Notes: generated from the letters alone by a model not told the origin. Shown: positions 35,614-45,877, numbered from the stretch's first letter. The stretch is 64,000 nucleotides of DNA from Staphylococcus shinii (GCF_017583065.1 NZ_JAGEVL010000005.1:62001-126000); one strand, 5' to 3'. A program made the numbers and translations.

Positions 35614-37296
35614 ATGAAAGAATCATATGATTATATCATCATAGGTGGCGGTAGCGCTGGTTCAGTACTAGGCGGCCGTTTAAGTGAGGACGTATCAAAT
35701 AATGTACTTGTATTAGAAGCGGGGCGTAGTGATTATCCATGGGACTTATTAATACAAATGCCAGCAGCTTTAATGTATCCAGCTGGTAATAAATTATATG
35801 ATTGGATTTATGAAACAACGCCAGAACCACATATGGGAGGCCGTAAAGTTGGCCATGCACGTGGTAAAGTTTTAGGCGGTTCAAGTTCAATTAATGGTAT
35901 GATTTATCAAAGAGGGAACCCAATGGATTATGAAAAATGGGCCAAACCTGAAGGTATGGATTCATGGGATTATGCGCATTGTTTACCATATTTCAAACGA
36001 CTAGAAACAACATTTGGTTCTACGAAAGACGACCCTTATCGAGGGCATCACGGTCCAATCAAGTTAAGACGTGGTCCAGCTGATAATCCATTATTCCAAG
36101 CATTTTTCAATGCTGGCGTTGAAGCAGGTTACAATAAAACACCAGATGTAAATGGTTTCCGTCAAGAAGGCTTTGGTCCATTTGACAGTCAAGTACATAA
36201 TGGTCGTCGTGTATCAGCTTCAAGAGCATATTTACATCCAGCGATGAAACGTAAAAACTTAGAAGTACAAACACGTGCTTTTGTTACGAAATTAAACTTC
36301 GAAGGTAATAAAGTTACAGGAGTAACATTTAAGAAGAATGGTAAAGAGCATACAGTTAACGCGAAAGAAGTTATCTTATCTGGTGGTGCAATTAACTCAC
36401 CACAATTATTACAATTGTCAGGTATAGGTGATTCTGAACACTTACGTTCATTAGGTATTGAACCTCGTATTCACTTACCGGGTGTTGGTGAAAACTTTGA
36501 AGACCATCTAGAAGTTTATGTGCAACATGCATGTAAGCAGCCAGTATCAATGCAACCAAGTTTAAATAAATTGAAGATGCCATTTATTGGTTTACAATGG
36601 ATTTTAGGACGTAAAGGTGCAGCTGCATCAAACCATTTTGAAGGTGGTGGCTTCGTTCGTTCTAACGATGAAGTAGATTATCCAAACTTAATGTTCCACT
36701 TCTTGCCAATCGCAGTAAGATACGATGGTACAAAAGCACCAGCTGCGCATGGTTATCAAGTACACGTCGGCCCTATGTACTCAAATTCTCGTGGTCACTT
36801 GAAGATTAAATCAAAAGATCCATTTGAAAAACCAGAATTTGTATTCAACTATTTATCTACAGAAGAAGATAAACGCGAATGGGTTGAAGCGATTAAAGTG
36901 GCAAGAAATATCTTGAAACAAAAAGCATTAGATCCTTTTAATGGTGGAGAGATTTCACCGGGGCCTGAAGTACAAACAGATGAAGAGATTATAGAATGGG
37001 TTAAACGTGATGGCGAGACTGCTTTACATCCATCATGTAGTTGTAGAATGGGGCCTGCTTCTGATGAAATGTCAGTTGTAGATCCAGAAACATTCAAAGT
37101 TCATGGCATGGAAAATTTACGTGTGGTAGATGCTTCAGTAATGCCACGTACGACAAACGGTAATATCCATTCACCGGTACTAATGATGGCAGAAAAAGCT
37201 TCTGATATTATTCGTGGTAAAAAACCATTAGAACCAGAATACATTGATTTCTATCGTCACGGTGTACATGATAAAGACGCTGGTACAGTTAAATAA
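35614..37296 (+). CDS. cudB: choline dehydrogenase (GMC oxidoreductase)
   Basis: A 560-residue flavoprotein of the GMC family. The FAD dinucleotide fold [16 protein letters not shown] starts at residue 8, followed by the GMC signature region [20 protein letters not shown]. The catalytic histidine is expected in [10 protein letters not shown] and the second active-site residue in [17 protein letters not shown] near the C-terminus. It oxidises choline to betaine aldehyde, handing the product to CudA. The ATG follows AGGAGG. BetA-type enzymes pass electrons to the respiratory chain, whereas Bacillus uses an alcohol dehydrogenase (GbsB) for this step. Confidence 0.94.
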   Translation: MKESYDYIIIGGGSAGSVLGGRLSEDVSNNVLVLEAGRSDYPWDLLIQMPAALMYPAGNKLYDWIYETTPEPHMGGRKVGHARGKVLGGSSSINGMIYQRGNPMDYEKWAKPEGMDSWDYAHCLPYFKRLETTFGSTKDDPYRGHHGPIKLRRGPADNPLFQAFFNAGVEAGYNKTPDVNGFRQEGFGPFDSQVHNGRRVSASRAYLHPAMKRKNLEVQTRAFVTKLNFEGNKVTGVTFKKNGKEHTVNAKEVILSGGAINSPQLLQLSGIGDSEHLRSLGIEPRIHLPGVGENFEDHLEVYVQHACKQPVSMQPSLNKLKMPFIGLQWILGRKGAAASNHFEGGGFVRSNDEVDYPNLMFHFLPIAVRYDGTKAPAAHGYQVHVGPMYSNSRGHLKIKSKDPFEKPEFVFNYLSTEEDKREWVEAIKVARNILKQKALDPFNGGEISPGPEVQTDEEIIEWVKRDGETALHPSCSCRMGPASDEMSVVDPETFKVHGMENLRVVDASVMPRTTNGNIHSPVLMMAEKASDIIRGKKPLEPEYIDFYRHGVHDKDAGTVK

Positions 37297-37331
37297 ATAC
37301 CAGATACTTAGTTTAATATAGATGATTTTGT

Positions 37332-37360
37332 GGCTGGGACAAATTTTAATTGTCTCAGCC
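37332..37360 (+). terminator. terminator of cudAB, TGGGACA-type element
   Basis: GGCTGGGACAA (37332-37342) pairs with TTGTCTCAGCC (37350-37360) with one G-U pair and a 7-nt loop. The following T run is short. Confidence 0.65.
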
Positions 37361-37625
37361 TTAATCATTAAACCCGCTTCTCTAAAAAGTCATTTCTAAA
37401 TTTATTAAGTTAACAGTTTTATGCAATAACTTCAACTCAGCTAACCTTTTATACCTATCAATGCTAGTCATATTTGGCGGGTAGCGATGACGTAATCTAA
37501 TTTGCTTAAACAGATTTCTGTCCCATTCCTAAGATATCATTTATTGAATGATAGATGATTTGGTTACACGTAGTAAAGGTTTGCTGTTAACTATAAAAAC
37601 TATAATCAAGTAATTTATATACAAG

Positions 37626-37652
37626 AAAGAGCCCGGACTGTCCGGGCTCTTT
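37626..37652. terminator. bidirectional terminator near tagF 3' end
   Basis: AAAGAGCCCGGAC (37626-37638) mirrors GTCCGGGCTCTTT (37640-37652) around a single T, making a 27-bp palindrome that is GC-rich in the middle. It would end tagF transcripts about 100 bp past the stop. Confidence 0.8.
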
Positions 37653-37756
37653 CTTTGTTTAAGGTGTGACTTATGCATGGCACTAGCATAGCTTAATTAA
37701 GCCCTAATGAAATGAGCTGTAATTAAAGTTAGATTGCTATAATACACTAAGGTAAA

Positions 37757-39919
37757 TTAATTATGCTTTTTACCTGTAATTAAATCTGCAATTGCTTTAG
37801 AGCCTTCACCTTTTTCTAATGAGCAGAACTCATTATAGAATTTATCGATTTTATCCTTATAATCTATAGCGACTTGATCTAAGTTTTTTAGATCTTCTGT
37901 TAACTGGTAAGCATCTTGATGGATAGGACCAGGTAGGTCTTTGTGATAATCAAGATAGAATCCGCGTAAATCTTTACCGTATTTATCTAAGTCATAAGCA
38001 AAGAAGAATTGTGGTCTTTTAAGTACACCATAATCAAACATTACAGAAGAGTAATCAGTGATTAGGCAATCTGAAATTAAATACAATTCAGAGATATCAC
38101 TATAGTTTGATACATCAATTGCAAAATCTTCATAACCACGTAAATCTAATGCATTAGAAATGAGGTAATGCATTCTTAGTAATACAACATATTCATCACC
38201 TAATTGTGCTTGTAGGTTATCTAGATCAATTTGTAAGTTGAATAGATACTTACCTTTTTTGACGAACTCATCATCTCTCCACGTTGGTGCATACATAATA
38301 ACTTTCTTATCTGCAGGTAAGTTTAGATTTTCTTTAATTTGTTGAATGTATCCTTTATCATTTGCGTGATTCACCAATACGTCATTTCTTGGATAGCCAA
38401 TTTCAAGAATTTGTTCTGGATTCATCCAAAAAGCAGTTTCGAATATTTTGGACGAATAAGCATTAGGTGAAACAAGATAATCCCAGCGACTTGTTTCTTC
38501 TCTGAAATTACGTTTGTAATTATCAGTGGTCGTACCAGGCATACGAATTACTTTCATATCATTTGCTAGACGTTTCAAAGGTGTTCCATGCCAATTTTGA
38601 ATATAGACTTGGTTAGGTTTTTTATTTAAGTATAAAGGTAATCTTGCGTTAGTTACCCAATACTTAGCTGTTGAATAAGCATCATAATACTCTTTAGAAC
38701 CTTTTTTTACTTTTTTAGCTGGACCAGGTAAGTGAACTTTAGAAGGGCTTTTGAAGACCCATATAAATTCATAATTTGGGTGATGTTTCATCATATATTC
38801 ATAAATATATTTAGGGCTATCACTATAATTTTTACCGGCGAAGGCTTCGAATACAATTCTATTGCTTTTTACTTTATCTTCGCTATCTGTTAATTGATAC
38901 AGCGCACGATGTTTATTTTTTCTACGTAAAACAATATTTTTAACTAAACGTGCTTGCTTTCTGAACTGGTTCACTTTAAAAGCAGAATTACGTTTATTCA
39001 ACATCAGCATTAATGATTCAATCATAAATAATGGTTTTTCATTTTTAAATATTGTAGGTAGTAATTCACGCGTAACTTTTGGAAGTAATTCACTATTGTT
39101 TTCGTAACGTTCAGGTAATTTTCTTAATGATGGTTCAAAAGAACGTTTGAATAAATTTTTCATTTTATTTTTAATAAACACTTTGTTTTCTTTTAGTGGC
39201 GCACGTTTAACAGAATCTGAAAAACTATAGACATAATCGTTAAATATAATGCCAAAGTCTTGTTGGGATAATGCTGGTTTTAAAAATGGATCGTAGATTT
39301 CTCCTTTAATATAGAAAGGAAATTGGCTGATACGAACAAAATCATTAGCATATTTAATGAATTCTAATATAAATGACCAATCAACAAAGATATTTAAATC
39401 TTCGTTAAATTGTAGGTTGTGTCCACGTGCGATTGCCGTTTTGAAAACAATATTACAAACCGTTTGTTTACGTAAAAATTGGTTTGATTTTGTTTTTGTA
39501 TTTAAATATTCTGTACGTACTAAATTTTGATCGACGTATTGAGGAATATCTAAAGTAAAAGAATGAATAGGCGCAATTAAAGCATCAAAACTATTCAATT
39601 TCTTCATATAAAATGATAAAGCATAAGAAGCTAGGTAATCATCCGAATCAATAAAAATGAAATAAGGTGATTCAACTTCTTTAAGGCCAATGTTTCTAGC
39701 ATGTGCATGGCCAGTATTATGTGGTAAATCTATTACTTTAATGGGGATATCCCATTCTTTAGTAGTTGCTGTCGCAATTTCTTTAGAATTATCAGTTGAA
39801 CCATCATTAACTAAAATGAGTTCAAAATCTTGGAATCTTTGTTTTTTAAGACTACTCAAACATCTTTCGATATAATCTTCTGAGTTGTAATAAGTCACTA
39901 TGACTGAAATGGACTTCAT
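37757..39919 (-). CDS. tagF: TagF-like poly(glycerol-phosphate) polymerase with fused GT2 domain
   Basis: A 720-residue peripheral membrane enzyme of two parts. Residues 1 to about 230 form a GT-A (family 2) domain with VNDGSTDNS and IDSDDYLA (D91-S-D93). Residues about 350-715 form the CDP-glycerol glycerophosphotransferase domain with QNWHGTPLKRL (H444), APTWRDDEF, LLRMHYLISN (H584) and LITDYSSVMFDYG. Length and the positions of H444 and H584 coincide with those I remember for the S. epidermidis TagF wall teichoic acid polymerase. It extends glycerol-phosphate chains from CDP-glycerol. The ATG follows GAGGG. No other tag gene lies in the window, so it is an isolated copy. The GT-A half suggests a possible second glycosyl activity. 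Confidence 0.87.
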   Translation of the reverse strand: MKSISVIVTYYNSEDYIERCLSSLKKQRFQDFELILVNDGSTDNSKEIATATTKEWDIPIKVIDLPHNTGHAHARNIGLKEVESPYFIFIDSDDYLASYALSFYMKKLNSFDALIAPIHSFTLDIPQYVDQNLVRTEYLNTKTKSNQFLRKQTVCNIVFKTAIARGHNLQFNEDLNIFVDWSFILEFIKYANDFVRISQFPFYIKGEIYDPFLKPALSQQDFGIIFNDYVYSFSDSVKRAPLKENKVFIKNKMKNLFKRSFEPSLRKLPERYENNSELLPKVTRELLPTIFKNEKPLFMIESLMLMLNKRNSAFKVNQFRKQARLVKNIVLRRKNKHRALYQLTDSEDKVKSNRIVFEAFAGKNYSDSPKYIYEYMMKHHPNYEFIWVFKSPSKVHLPGPAKKVKKGSKEYYDAYSTAKYWVTNARLPLYLNKKPNQVYIQNWHGTPLKRLANDMKVIRMPGTTTDNYKRNFREETSRWDYLVSPNAYSSKIFETAFWMNPEQILEIGYPRNDVLVNHANDKGYIQQIKENLNLPADKKVIMYAPTWRDDEFVKKGKYLFNLQIDLDNLQAQLGDEYVVLLRMHYLISNALDLRGYEDFAIDVSNYSDISELYLISDCLITDYSSVMFDYGVLKRPQFFFAYDLDKYGKDLRGFYLDYHKDLPGPIHQDAYQLTEDLKNLDQVAIDYKDKIDKFYNEFCSLEKGEGSKAIADLITGKKHN

Positions 39920-40389
39920 TATGTTCCCTCTTTTTTTAAATTTTCTCTATATTTTTATACAAGGTAAAATATTAACAAATTTCAATCGTAAATATCAACT
40001 ATTAATATATTGGTAGAAAGACTGATTTTGTAAAATAATGCTCTAAGAATTAAAGTATAGGTATTTTTTGGCAATTGAACCTAAAGTACATATTGTAGCA
40101 TGACTTAAAAGTATAAATAAAAACAAACGAGGTTTGATACTTATACAAAAAAATTATGAATAATTTCAGTGCTTTTTTCGATTATTTATTTTTTAAAGGA
40201 TGCTACTAATATATTTTACTATAAATTTACAAATAATATAGTGTGTAATTAAAATTTAAAATATATCAAACGCATACATTGGAGAGAATTCTCATTTTTT
40301 ATGAAAAAATAAATATTTTTAGTGTGAAGAGGTATTAATTAAAGCTAGAATATGAGAAAGAAATATTATAAATAATTGAGGAGTGAGAT
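39920..40389. other. AT-rich region upstream of tagF and the GNAT gene
   Basis: 470 bp containing the divergent promoters of tagF and the acetyltransferase gene. I could not place boxes with confidence and see no gene, repeat or terminator. Confidence 0.5.
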
Positions 40390-40830
40390 ATTATATCTAT
40401 TAGAAAAGCGAATGCTCAAGAATTAGAAGTGATTAATCAAGTGATACCAGAAGTATTTAAAGAATCAGTAACTGTGGATTTTAATTTGAGTGATGCTTTA
40501 ATGCGTACGATGTCTAAGCAATTACAAGAAGAAGGCGCATCGTATTTTGTTTATGGTGAAGGTGAAGTTGTACAAGGTTTTATCCTTATTGATAAAAAAA
40601 TAGATACTTTTGAACAGAAGGAATACGGTTTTATTTATGAATTATATGTATTCGAAGATTATAGAAAACAAGGTATAGCTGAGAAATTAATTCATTTTGT
40701 TAATGATTACTTTAAAAAACATAGCGTCAATGAAGTAAGGCTTAACGTATATGCAGAAAACGTGGCGAAACAATTATATGAAAAAATAGGATTTCGAGAA
40801 AAAACTATTACAATGTCTATTGATATCTAG
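40390..40830 (+). CDS. GNAT-family N-acetyltransferase with non-standard start
   Basis: A GNAT protein of about 146 residues with motif A (LYVFEDYRKQGIAEKLIHFV) and motif B (LNVYAENVAKQLYEKIGFRE). It transfers acetyl from acetyl-CoA to an unknown amine. The clear N-terminal reading SIRKANAQELEVINQ and the ribosome site GAGGAG (40378-40383) both lie upstream of the first ordinary start, GTG 40429. The only codons at correct distance are ATT (40390) and ATA (40393), and TGA at 40384 blocks any further extension. So either a rare start is used or an ATG has mutated to ATA and expression is reduced. I annotate from ATT. Confidence 0.75.
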   Translation: MISIRKANAQELEVINQVIPEVFKESVTVDFNLSDALMRTMSKQLQEEGASYFVYGEGEVVQGFILIDKKIDTFEQKEYGFIYELYVFEDYRKQGIAEKLIHFVNDYFKKHSVNEVRLNVYAENVAKQLYEKIGFREKTITMSIDI

Positions 40831-41078
40831 ATATAATTATTCAAAAATTTGTGTATTTTTTAAATAAAAATAGTTTTAAATTGAGTTGGGAAAATAAATG
40901 ATTATTTAGAAGCACGTCATCTCTTTATGAAAAAATTTATACATATAAACACTGATTGTAATAAGGTTTTAAAATGTTTTGTTGTATTATGAAAAATATT
41001 AATAAACAAAAGATTTGTAAAAGTGGTCAAATTGAGTATAATTTGATTTTGTTAAAAATAATTAAGGAGTAGAAAAGA

Positions 41079-41705
41079 ATGACAAATAATAATTTTGAAG
41101 ATATTTTAAACAATAGAAAATCAGTGAAGGTGTTTGACGAGCAATTTAAAATCCCTAGAGAAGAAATGGACGAAATGATTCAAAAAGCAACGAAAGCCCC
41201 ATCCTCTGTTAATATGCAACCTTGGCGTTTTCTAATAGTAGAAAGTGAGGAAGGTAAAGACAAATTACGTCCACTAATTCGTTTCAACACACGTCAAAAT
41301 GACACATCCTCAGCAATGGTAGTTATTTTTGGTGATATGCAAAGCCAAACTTACGGCGAAGAAATTTATGATAATGCTGTAAAACACGGTTTTATGCCTG
41401 AAGAAGTGAAAGATGAAATGTTAGATAAAGTGGTAGCACTTTATGATAGTGCTCCTAAAGCGCAAATGAATGATATCGTTAAAATCGATAGTAGTTTAGC
41501 TGCAATGCAATTTATGTTAGTTGCGAAAGCGCATGGTTATGATACAAATCCAATTGGTGGATTTGAAAGTGATCAAATAGCTGATGCGTTCGATATTGAT
41601 GCAGAACGTTATGTACCGGTATTGATTGTTGCTGTTGGGAAAGCAAAGAACCCAGCTCATGATTCATATAGATTACCTACTGAAACTGTAACGCAATATG
41701 TTTAG
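41079..41705 (+). CDS. nitroreductase-family FMN oxidoreductase
   Basis: A 208-residue protein with the nitroreductase layout: RKSVKVFDEQFKI near the N-terminus, the FMN-binding TKAPSSVNMQPWRFLIV about 40 residues in, then a helical middle and AKAHGYDTNPIGGF. Such enzymes reduce nitro groups, quinones or similar acceptors with NAD(P)H. The ATG follows AAGGAG. It is monocistronic, ending at the hairpin at 41880. The substrate is not predictable. Confidence 0.88.
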   Translation: MTNNNFEDILNNRKSVKVFDEQFKIPREEMDEMIQKATKAPSSVNMQPWRFLIVESEEGKDKLRPLIRFNTRQNDTSSAMVVIFGDMQSQTYGEEIYDNAVKHGFMPEEVKDEMLDKVVALYDSAPKAQMNDIVKIDSSLAAMQFMLVAKAHGYDTNPIGGFESDQIADAFDIDAERYVPVLIVAVGKAKNPAHDSYRLPTETVTQYV

Positions 41706-42050
41706 CCAATAGTTCGGCTATATTACTGGCATTTAAATCATTTATTTAGTTATATTTGAAAATAGCATTATCAAAAAATATTAGATACTAAAGACGTGTG
41801 CAATTTTATAAGTTGGCTAATATTTAAAAGTACTTGTTTTAAGATTTTTGGCTATTCGTCAACCTTATATCATGCTATGGGTGAGTGTATGACATCATTA
41901 TGTTAAAGATGATTTCATATACTCACCTTTTTTATATAATAAAATGTAAAATGTTTGTTTATTATTGAACTGTATTACAAGAAAAACTATACTAATAATT
42001 AATGTAAGCGTATGTATAACAAAATTTTTGATGAGAGGGAGTCAAACAAG
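41706..42050. other. intergenic region between nitroreductase and capA-like genes
   Basis: 345 bp with the terminator at 41880-41927 and then the presumed promoter of the CapA-like gene. Nothing else is apparent. Confidence 0.5.
41880..41927 (+). terminator. terminator of the nitroreductase gene
   Basis: GGTGAGTGTATGA (41880-41892) pairs with TCATATACTCACC (41915-41927), one mismatch, followed by TTTTTTATA. The 22-nt loop is large. Confidence 0.75.
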
Positions 42051-43190
42051 ATGAAGTATCGTATACTATTAATTTTATTGATTTCACTTTTTTTAACGTT
42101 ATGTATATTTTGTTTGTCAGATCAAAGGAATTTAACTCAAAAAGCATCTTTTTATGCAGTGGGTGATAATTTAATACATCCAGTTGTATATCGTGATGCT
42201 TTACAAAGCAATGGTGATTTTAATTTTGAACCTATGTATGAATCGTTACAGAAAGAAATACAAGCTGCGGATATTGCCTATATAAATCAAGAATCACCAA
42301 TTGGTGGAGATGAAAAAGGGCTTTCTGGTTTTAAGCAGTTCAATACACCTAGTGATATTGCAGAAGATGTTATGAACACAGGCTTCAATGTAGTTAATGG
42401 TGCTAATAATCATGCTCTAGATCAAGGTACTGATGGATTATTAAATGAGATTGAGTTGTGGGAACATTTTAAGCATGTTTTTTATACAGGCACATTTAAA
42501 TCTCAAAAGGACAGAGATACGATTCCAACATTTAACAAAAATGGTATTAAAATCGCAATGCTAAGTTATACATATGGAACGAATGATATTAAACCGGAAA
42601 ATAAATATCAAATTAACTACTTTAATGAGGAACAAATCAAAAAAGATGTAGCAAAAGCTAAAGAACAAAGTGATATGGTTATGGTATCGGCACATTGGGG
42701 TAATGAAGGCAAACACGAGCCTAATGCACAACAGAAAAAATATGCCAAGGTTTTTGCTGATGCAGGTGTCGATGTAGTAATCGGCACACATCCTCACGTG
42801 ATTCAGCCAATCCAATGGGTGAAGGGCGACAATAATCATCAAACATTGGTTGCTTATTCCCTGGGAAATTTCTTGAATGGCCAATCTACTGGTAATGAAA
42901 GTAATGCGCTAGGGGGCAATCTTCAGTTTAATATTGAAAAACAACCTAAAGGTATAACAATCAAAGATGTAAAATGGAAGTCATTAGTAACACATTATGA
43001 CATTGCGAATCCGCTTGATAGTAATACTAGACAAAATTTCAAAATGTATCCACTGGATGATTATAGTAATAATAAAGCTAAAAAGCATGCCCTGAATTCA
43101 AAACCAAAGAATGAAATGACCAAAGACAAATTGGAAGCTATTACGAAAAAAGTCATAGGTGATCGGTATCTAGATGACAGTAGTTATTAA
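42051..43190 (+). CDS. CapA-family protein (poly-gamma-glutamate capsule / metallophosphatase fold)
   Basis: A 379-residue protein with an N-terminal membrane segment (YRILLILLISLFLTLCIFCL) and an extracellular CapA (PGA_cap, metallophosphatase-like) domain. Motifs are YAVGDNLIHP, INQESPIGG, NGANNHALDQGTDGL, VSAHWGNEG and VVIGTHPHVIQPIQW. Cysteines in the signal region might allow lipid anchoring. CapA/PgsA takes part in poly-gamma-glutamate synthesis or export, but capB and capC are absent here, so an orphan envelope role is likely. I start at ATG 42051, behind AGAGGGAGT; the frame opening 39 bp earlier lacks a site. Confidence 0.82.
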   Translation: MKYRILLILLISLFLTLCIFCLSDQRNLTQKASFYAVGDNLIHPVVYRDALQSNGDFNFEPMYESLQKEIQAADIAYINQESPIGGDEKGLSGFKQFNTPSDIAEDVMNTGFNVVNGANNHALDQGTDGLLNEIELWEHFKHVFYTGTFKSQKDRDTIPTFNKNGIKIAMLSYTYGTNDIKPENKYQINYFNEEQIKKDVAKAKEQSDMVMVSAHWGNEGKHEPNAQQKKYAKVFADAGVDVVIGTHPHVIQPIQWVKGDNNHQTLVAYSLGNFLNGQSTGNESNALGGNLQFNIEKQPKGITIKDVKWKSLVTHYDIANPLDSNTRQNFKMYPLDDYSNNKAKKHALNSKPKNEMTKDKLEAITKKVIGDRYLDDSSY

Positions 43191-43196
43191 ACATAT

Positions 43197-43232
43197 AAAA
43201 CCCTGAGCCATTAAATTATGGTTCTGGGTTTT
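43197..43232. terminator. bidirectional terminator after the CapA-like gene
   Basis: AAAACCC (43197-43203) and GGGTTTT (43226-43232) flank an inner stem CCAT/ATGG with one mismatch. It serves the CapA-like gene from the left and the nucleoside hydrolase gene from the right. Confidence 0.75.
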
Positions 43233-43240
43233 TTCGTCTA

Positions 43241-44182
43241 TTACTTAGTAACTTTTTTAGCTAAATCCGTAATATATTTAAAGAAATTATCATGCTCAAC
43301 ATGATCGATTACTGAAATTGGTCTACCATGTAAATCATCGACATAAGTTTTACCTTGGCTAGGACCTTCTGTATACACAGATACATTTAAGTCATGCTTA
43401 TGAACCAGATTAGGCATGCCAACATAAGCTGTAGTTAGGACATCCCAAAGGAAATAAGTTGAATTTGTTTGAAAATGAGTTAATGGTGGAACGGCAGCAT
43501 AACTTACACCTAAGAAATCTACCCCTGGATAATGACGTTCATTTGCCCATCCCTGTCTAACATCCCATGTCATAGGTACTTGATTGGTACTCTCTAAAGC
43601 AACCATATCTATTATAATATCTGTATCAAAAACTGTTTTTACAGCCTCTGGATCCCAAAATGCATTCCATTCTGCAGTGCCATCGTGCTCAGGTTCTTCT
43701 ACATTACCTTTTTCTAAAAATGTCCCGCCCATCCATACTAATCGTTCGATATTTTGAACAATAGTAGCATCTACAGCAATTGCTTTAGCTAAATCAGTCA
43801 GTGGTCCAGTAAAGAGTAAAGTGACTTTTTCGGGACTACCTTGAATTTTTTCAATTATATCTTGATAAGCTTCAGATTCAAGTATATTAGATTGACCGTT
43901 TGTAGGCTCGTTTAATATAGGCAACGCATCCATAAAGAAAGCGTGCATACGCCAATCTTTTGGAAATGGATTCTTTCCACGTTCTTTTGAAGCGGCTATG
44001 TGAATAGGATGTTCAGAAAAACGATTTATAATTTTTTGAGAGGCACTTACTGCGGGCTCAATATAACTATCTGCACCAATGGCGCTGACACCAACAAGTT
44101 TGATATCGTCCATATGTAATAGAAGAAATAAGGAAATTAAGTCATCTACGCCACCATCATGGTTAAAGTAAATTTGTTTCAT
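43241..44182 (-). CDS. nucleoside hydrolase (IunH/RihA family)
   Basis: A 313-residue calcium-dependent nucleoside hydrolase. The N-terminal metal site reads NHDGGVDDLISLFLLL where the family usually has DTDPGxDD; both final aspartates remain. Further landmarks are LLFTGPLTDLAKA, RLVWMGGTF and GTAEWNAFWDPEAVKTVF. It cleaves nucleosides to ribose and base. The ATG follows GGAGGCG. It is monocistronic. NHDGG rather than DxDPG could shift metal or substrate preference, so the purine/pyrimidine specificity should be left open. Confidence 0.86.
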   Translation of the reverse strand: MKQIYFNHDGGVDDLISLFLLLHMDDIKLVGVSAIGADSYIEPAVSASQKIINRFSEHPIHIAASKERGKNPFPKDWRMHAFFMDALPILNEPTNGQSNILESEAYQDIIEKIQGSPEKVTLLFTGPLTDLAKAIAVDATIVQNIERLVWMGGTFLEKGNVEEPEHDGTAEWNAFWDPEAVKTVFDTDIIIDMVALESTNQVPMTWDVRQGWANERHYPGVDFLGVSYAAVPPLTHFQTNSTYFLWDVLTTAYVGMPNLVHKHDLNVSVYTEGPSQGKTYVDDLHGRPISVIDHVEHDNFFKYITDLAKKVTK

Positions 44183-44476
44183 TTTAAATACGCCTCCATA
44201 TGTTGTTGATGCTCTTATTATAACAAAATTTAACAGGCCTAGTTATAAGCTAGGAAGTGAGTTCTTATCACAAATATAAGTTATTGTATAACTTGAAATG
44301 CTAATTTAACTTAGTCACTCACATTAAATATAACTGTTATAAAATGCTCTATACATTTAAATTTTGGATATTTTTTGAGGATTTAAAACGACTATTATTC
44401 GAATTTTAATTGTTTATAAAATGATATAGAGGTTATGTTATATTAGATGGAAACAAATTAAGGGGTGTTTTTATTT

Positions 44477-45877
44477 GTGAAGTTTAAAAAGGAAAAAGTT
44501 AACAGAGTAGATTCGGATCAAGCTAAAAAAGGCGTGGTCGCTACAAGTATTGGTAATGCCATTGAATGGTTTGACTTTGGTTTATATGCACAATTAGCAG
44601 TCATTCTAAGCGCAAATTTCTTTGGCAATTTACCGCAAGAAATGCAAATAGTATCTACGTTTGCTGTATTTGCTTTTGCATTTATTGTTAGGCCTATCGG
44701 TGGTATATTTTTCAGTCATTTAGGGGATAAATATGGACGGAAAATTGTACTGTCGACAACAATACTACTTATGGCAGCATCCACACTGATGCTGGGCTTA
44801 TTACCAACACAAGAACAAATTGGTATATGGGCACCGATTCTATTGCTAGTAGTTCGTATGATTCAATCGTTTTCGACAGGTGGGGAATATGCAGGCGCAA
44901 TGACTTATATTGCTGAAACAGCGCCTGATAAGACTCGTGGTAAATTGGGAAGCGGTTTAGAAATTGGTACACTTGCTGGTAATATAATGGCGGCGATTTT
45001 AGCAGGCTTGATGTATTCATTACTAAGTGATCAACAAATGGCAGATTGGGGTTGGAGAATTCCATTTATTCTTGCTGCACCATTAGGTATTGTGGGAATT
45101 ATTTTACGTTCAAGATTGGATGAAAGTCCGGCTTATGAATCTACATTAGAGGAAAAAGAAGAATTAGAATATTCTTATTTAGATATATTCAAATATTACT
45201 GGAGAGACGTTGTCGTTTGCTTCACTGGTGTTGCATTCTTAAATGTCGCAAACTACATGGTGTTATCTTATATGCCATCTTTCCTTAACTCAACTATTAA
45301 CTTAGGTGGAACGATGGGTTCTATATTAAGTACTATAACAATGTTAATGATGATACCTGCAGTGTTTTTCTTCGGTTGGTATAGTGATAAGGTCGGTAAT
45401 AAACGCACAATAATATTTGGATTAGCAGGGTTTAGTTTATTTTCCGTACTTGCTTTTTGGTTAATGAGTATACCAATGATTCCATTCGTATTATTAGGCT
45501 TGTTTATTATTGCATTATTCATGTCTACATTTGAAGGTGTAATGCCTTCAGTTTTACCAAGTATGTTCCATACGAAAGTCAGATTACGTACTTTATCACT
45601 TGTATATAATATTGGTGCTGCGGTATTTGGTGGTTTAACACCATTTATCCTTTCTACATTAGTAGAAACTACAGGACAACAAATTGCACCTTCATATTAT
45701 CTAATGTTTATCAATGTGGTTGGACTTATTATTTTTATAACGATGTTCAAATCTACATCTAATAAATCACTTAGAGGTTCTTATCCAAACGTTGAGACAC
45801 AGGCGGACTTTGAAGATGTTGTGAAAAATCCTAAGGACGCACTTTGGTGGGAAGAAGAAGAAAAGCATAAAAACTAA
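44477..45877 (+). CDS. ProP-like MFS symporter (metabolite:H+ symporter family)
   Basis: A 466-residue, 12-span transporter of the metabolite:H+ symporter branch. It opens GVVATSIGNAIEWFDFGLYA, followed by FIVRPIGGIFFSHLGDKYGR and FSTGGEYAGAMTYIAETAP, all typical of ProP. E. coli ProP imports proline and glycine betaine under osmotic stress. The GTG at 44477 follows AAGGGG by about 10 bp; an earlier GTG at 44465 lies inside that site. Alone in its transcript. With the BCCT proteins it would be the third osmolyte-type importer in the window, though some ProP-like carriers move dicarboxylates or other acids. Confidence 0.83.
   Translation: MKFKKEKVNRVDSDQAKKGVVATSIGNAIEWFDFGLYAQLAVILSANFFGNLPQEMQIVSTFAVFAFAFIVRPIGGIFFSHLGDKYGRKIVLSTTILLMAASTLMLGLLPTQEQIGIWAPILLLVVRMIQSFSTGGEYAGAMTYIAETAPDKTRGKLGSGLEIGTLAGNIMAAILAGLMYSLLSDQQMADWGWRIPFILAAPLGIVGIILRSRLDESPAYESTLEEKEELEYSYLDIFKYYWRDVVVCFTGVAFLNVANYMVLSYMPSFLNSTINLGGTMGSILSTITMLMMIPAVFFFGWYSDKVGNKRTIIFGLAGFSLFSVLAFWLMSIPMIPFVLLGLFIIALFMSTFEGVMPSVLPSMFHTKVRLRTLSLVYNIGAAVFGGLTPFILSTLVETTGQQIAPSYYLMFINVVGLIIFITMFKSTSNKSLRGSYPNVETQADFEDVVKNPKDALWWEEEEKHKN

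Larger units (their letters stand above)
37297..37756. other. repeat-rich convergent region between cudB and tagF
   Basis: 460 bp holding two hairpins (37332-37360 and 37626-37652) and, around 37510-37545, the reverse complement of TGGGACAGAAAT. No gene is visible. The region ends both the rightward cudAB and leftward tagF transcripts. Confidence 0.6.
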
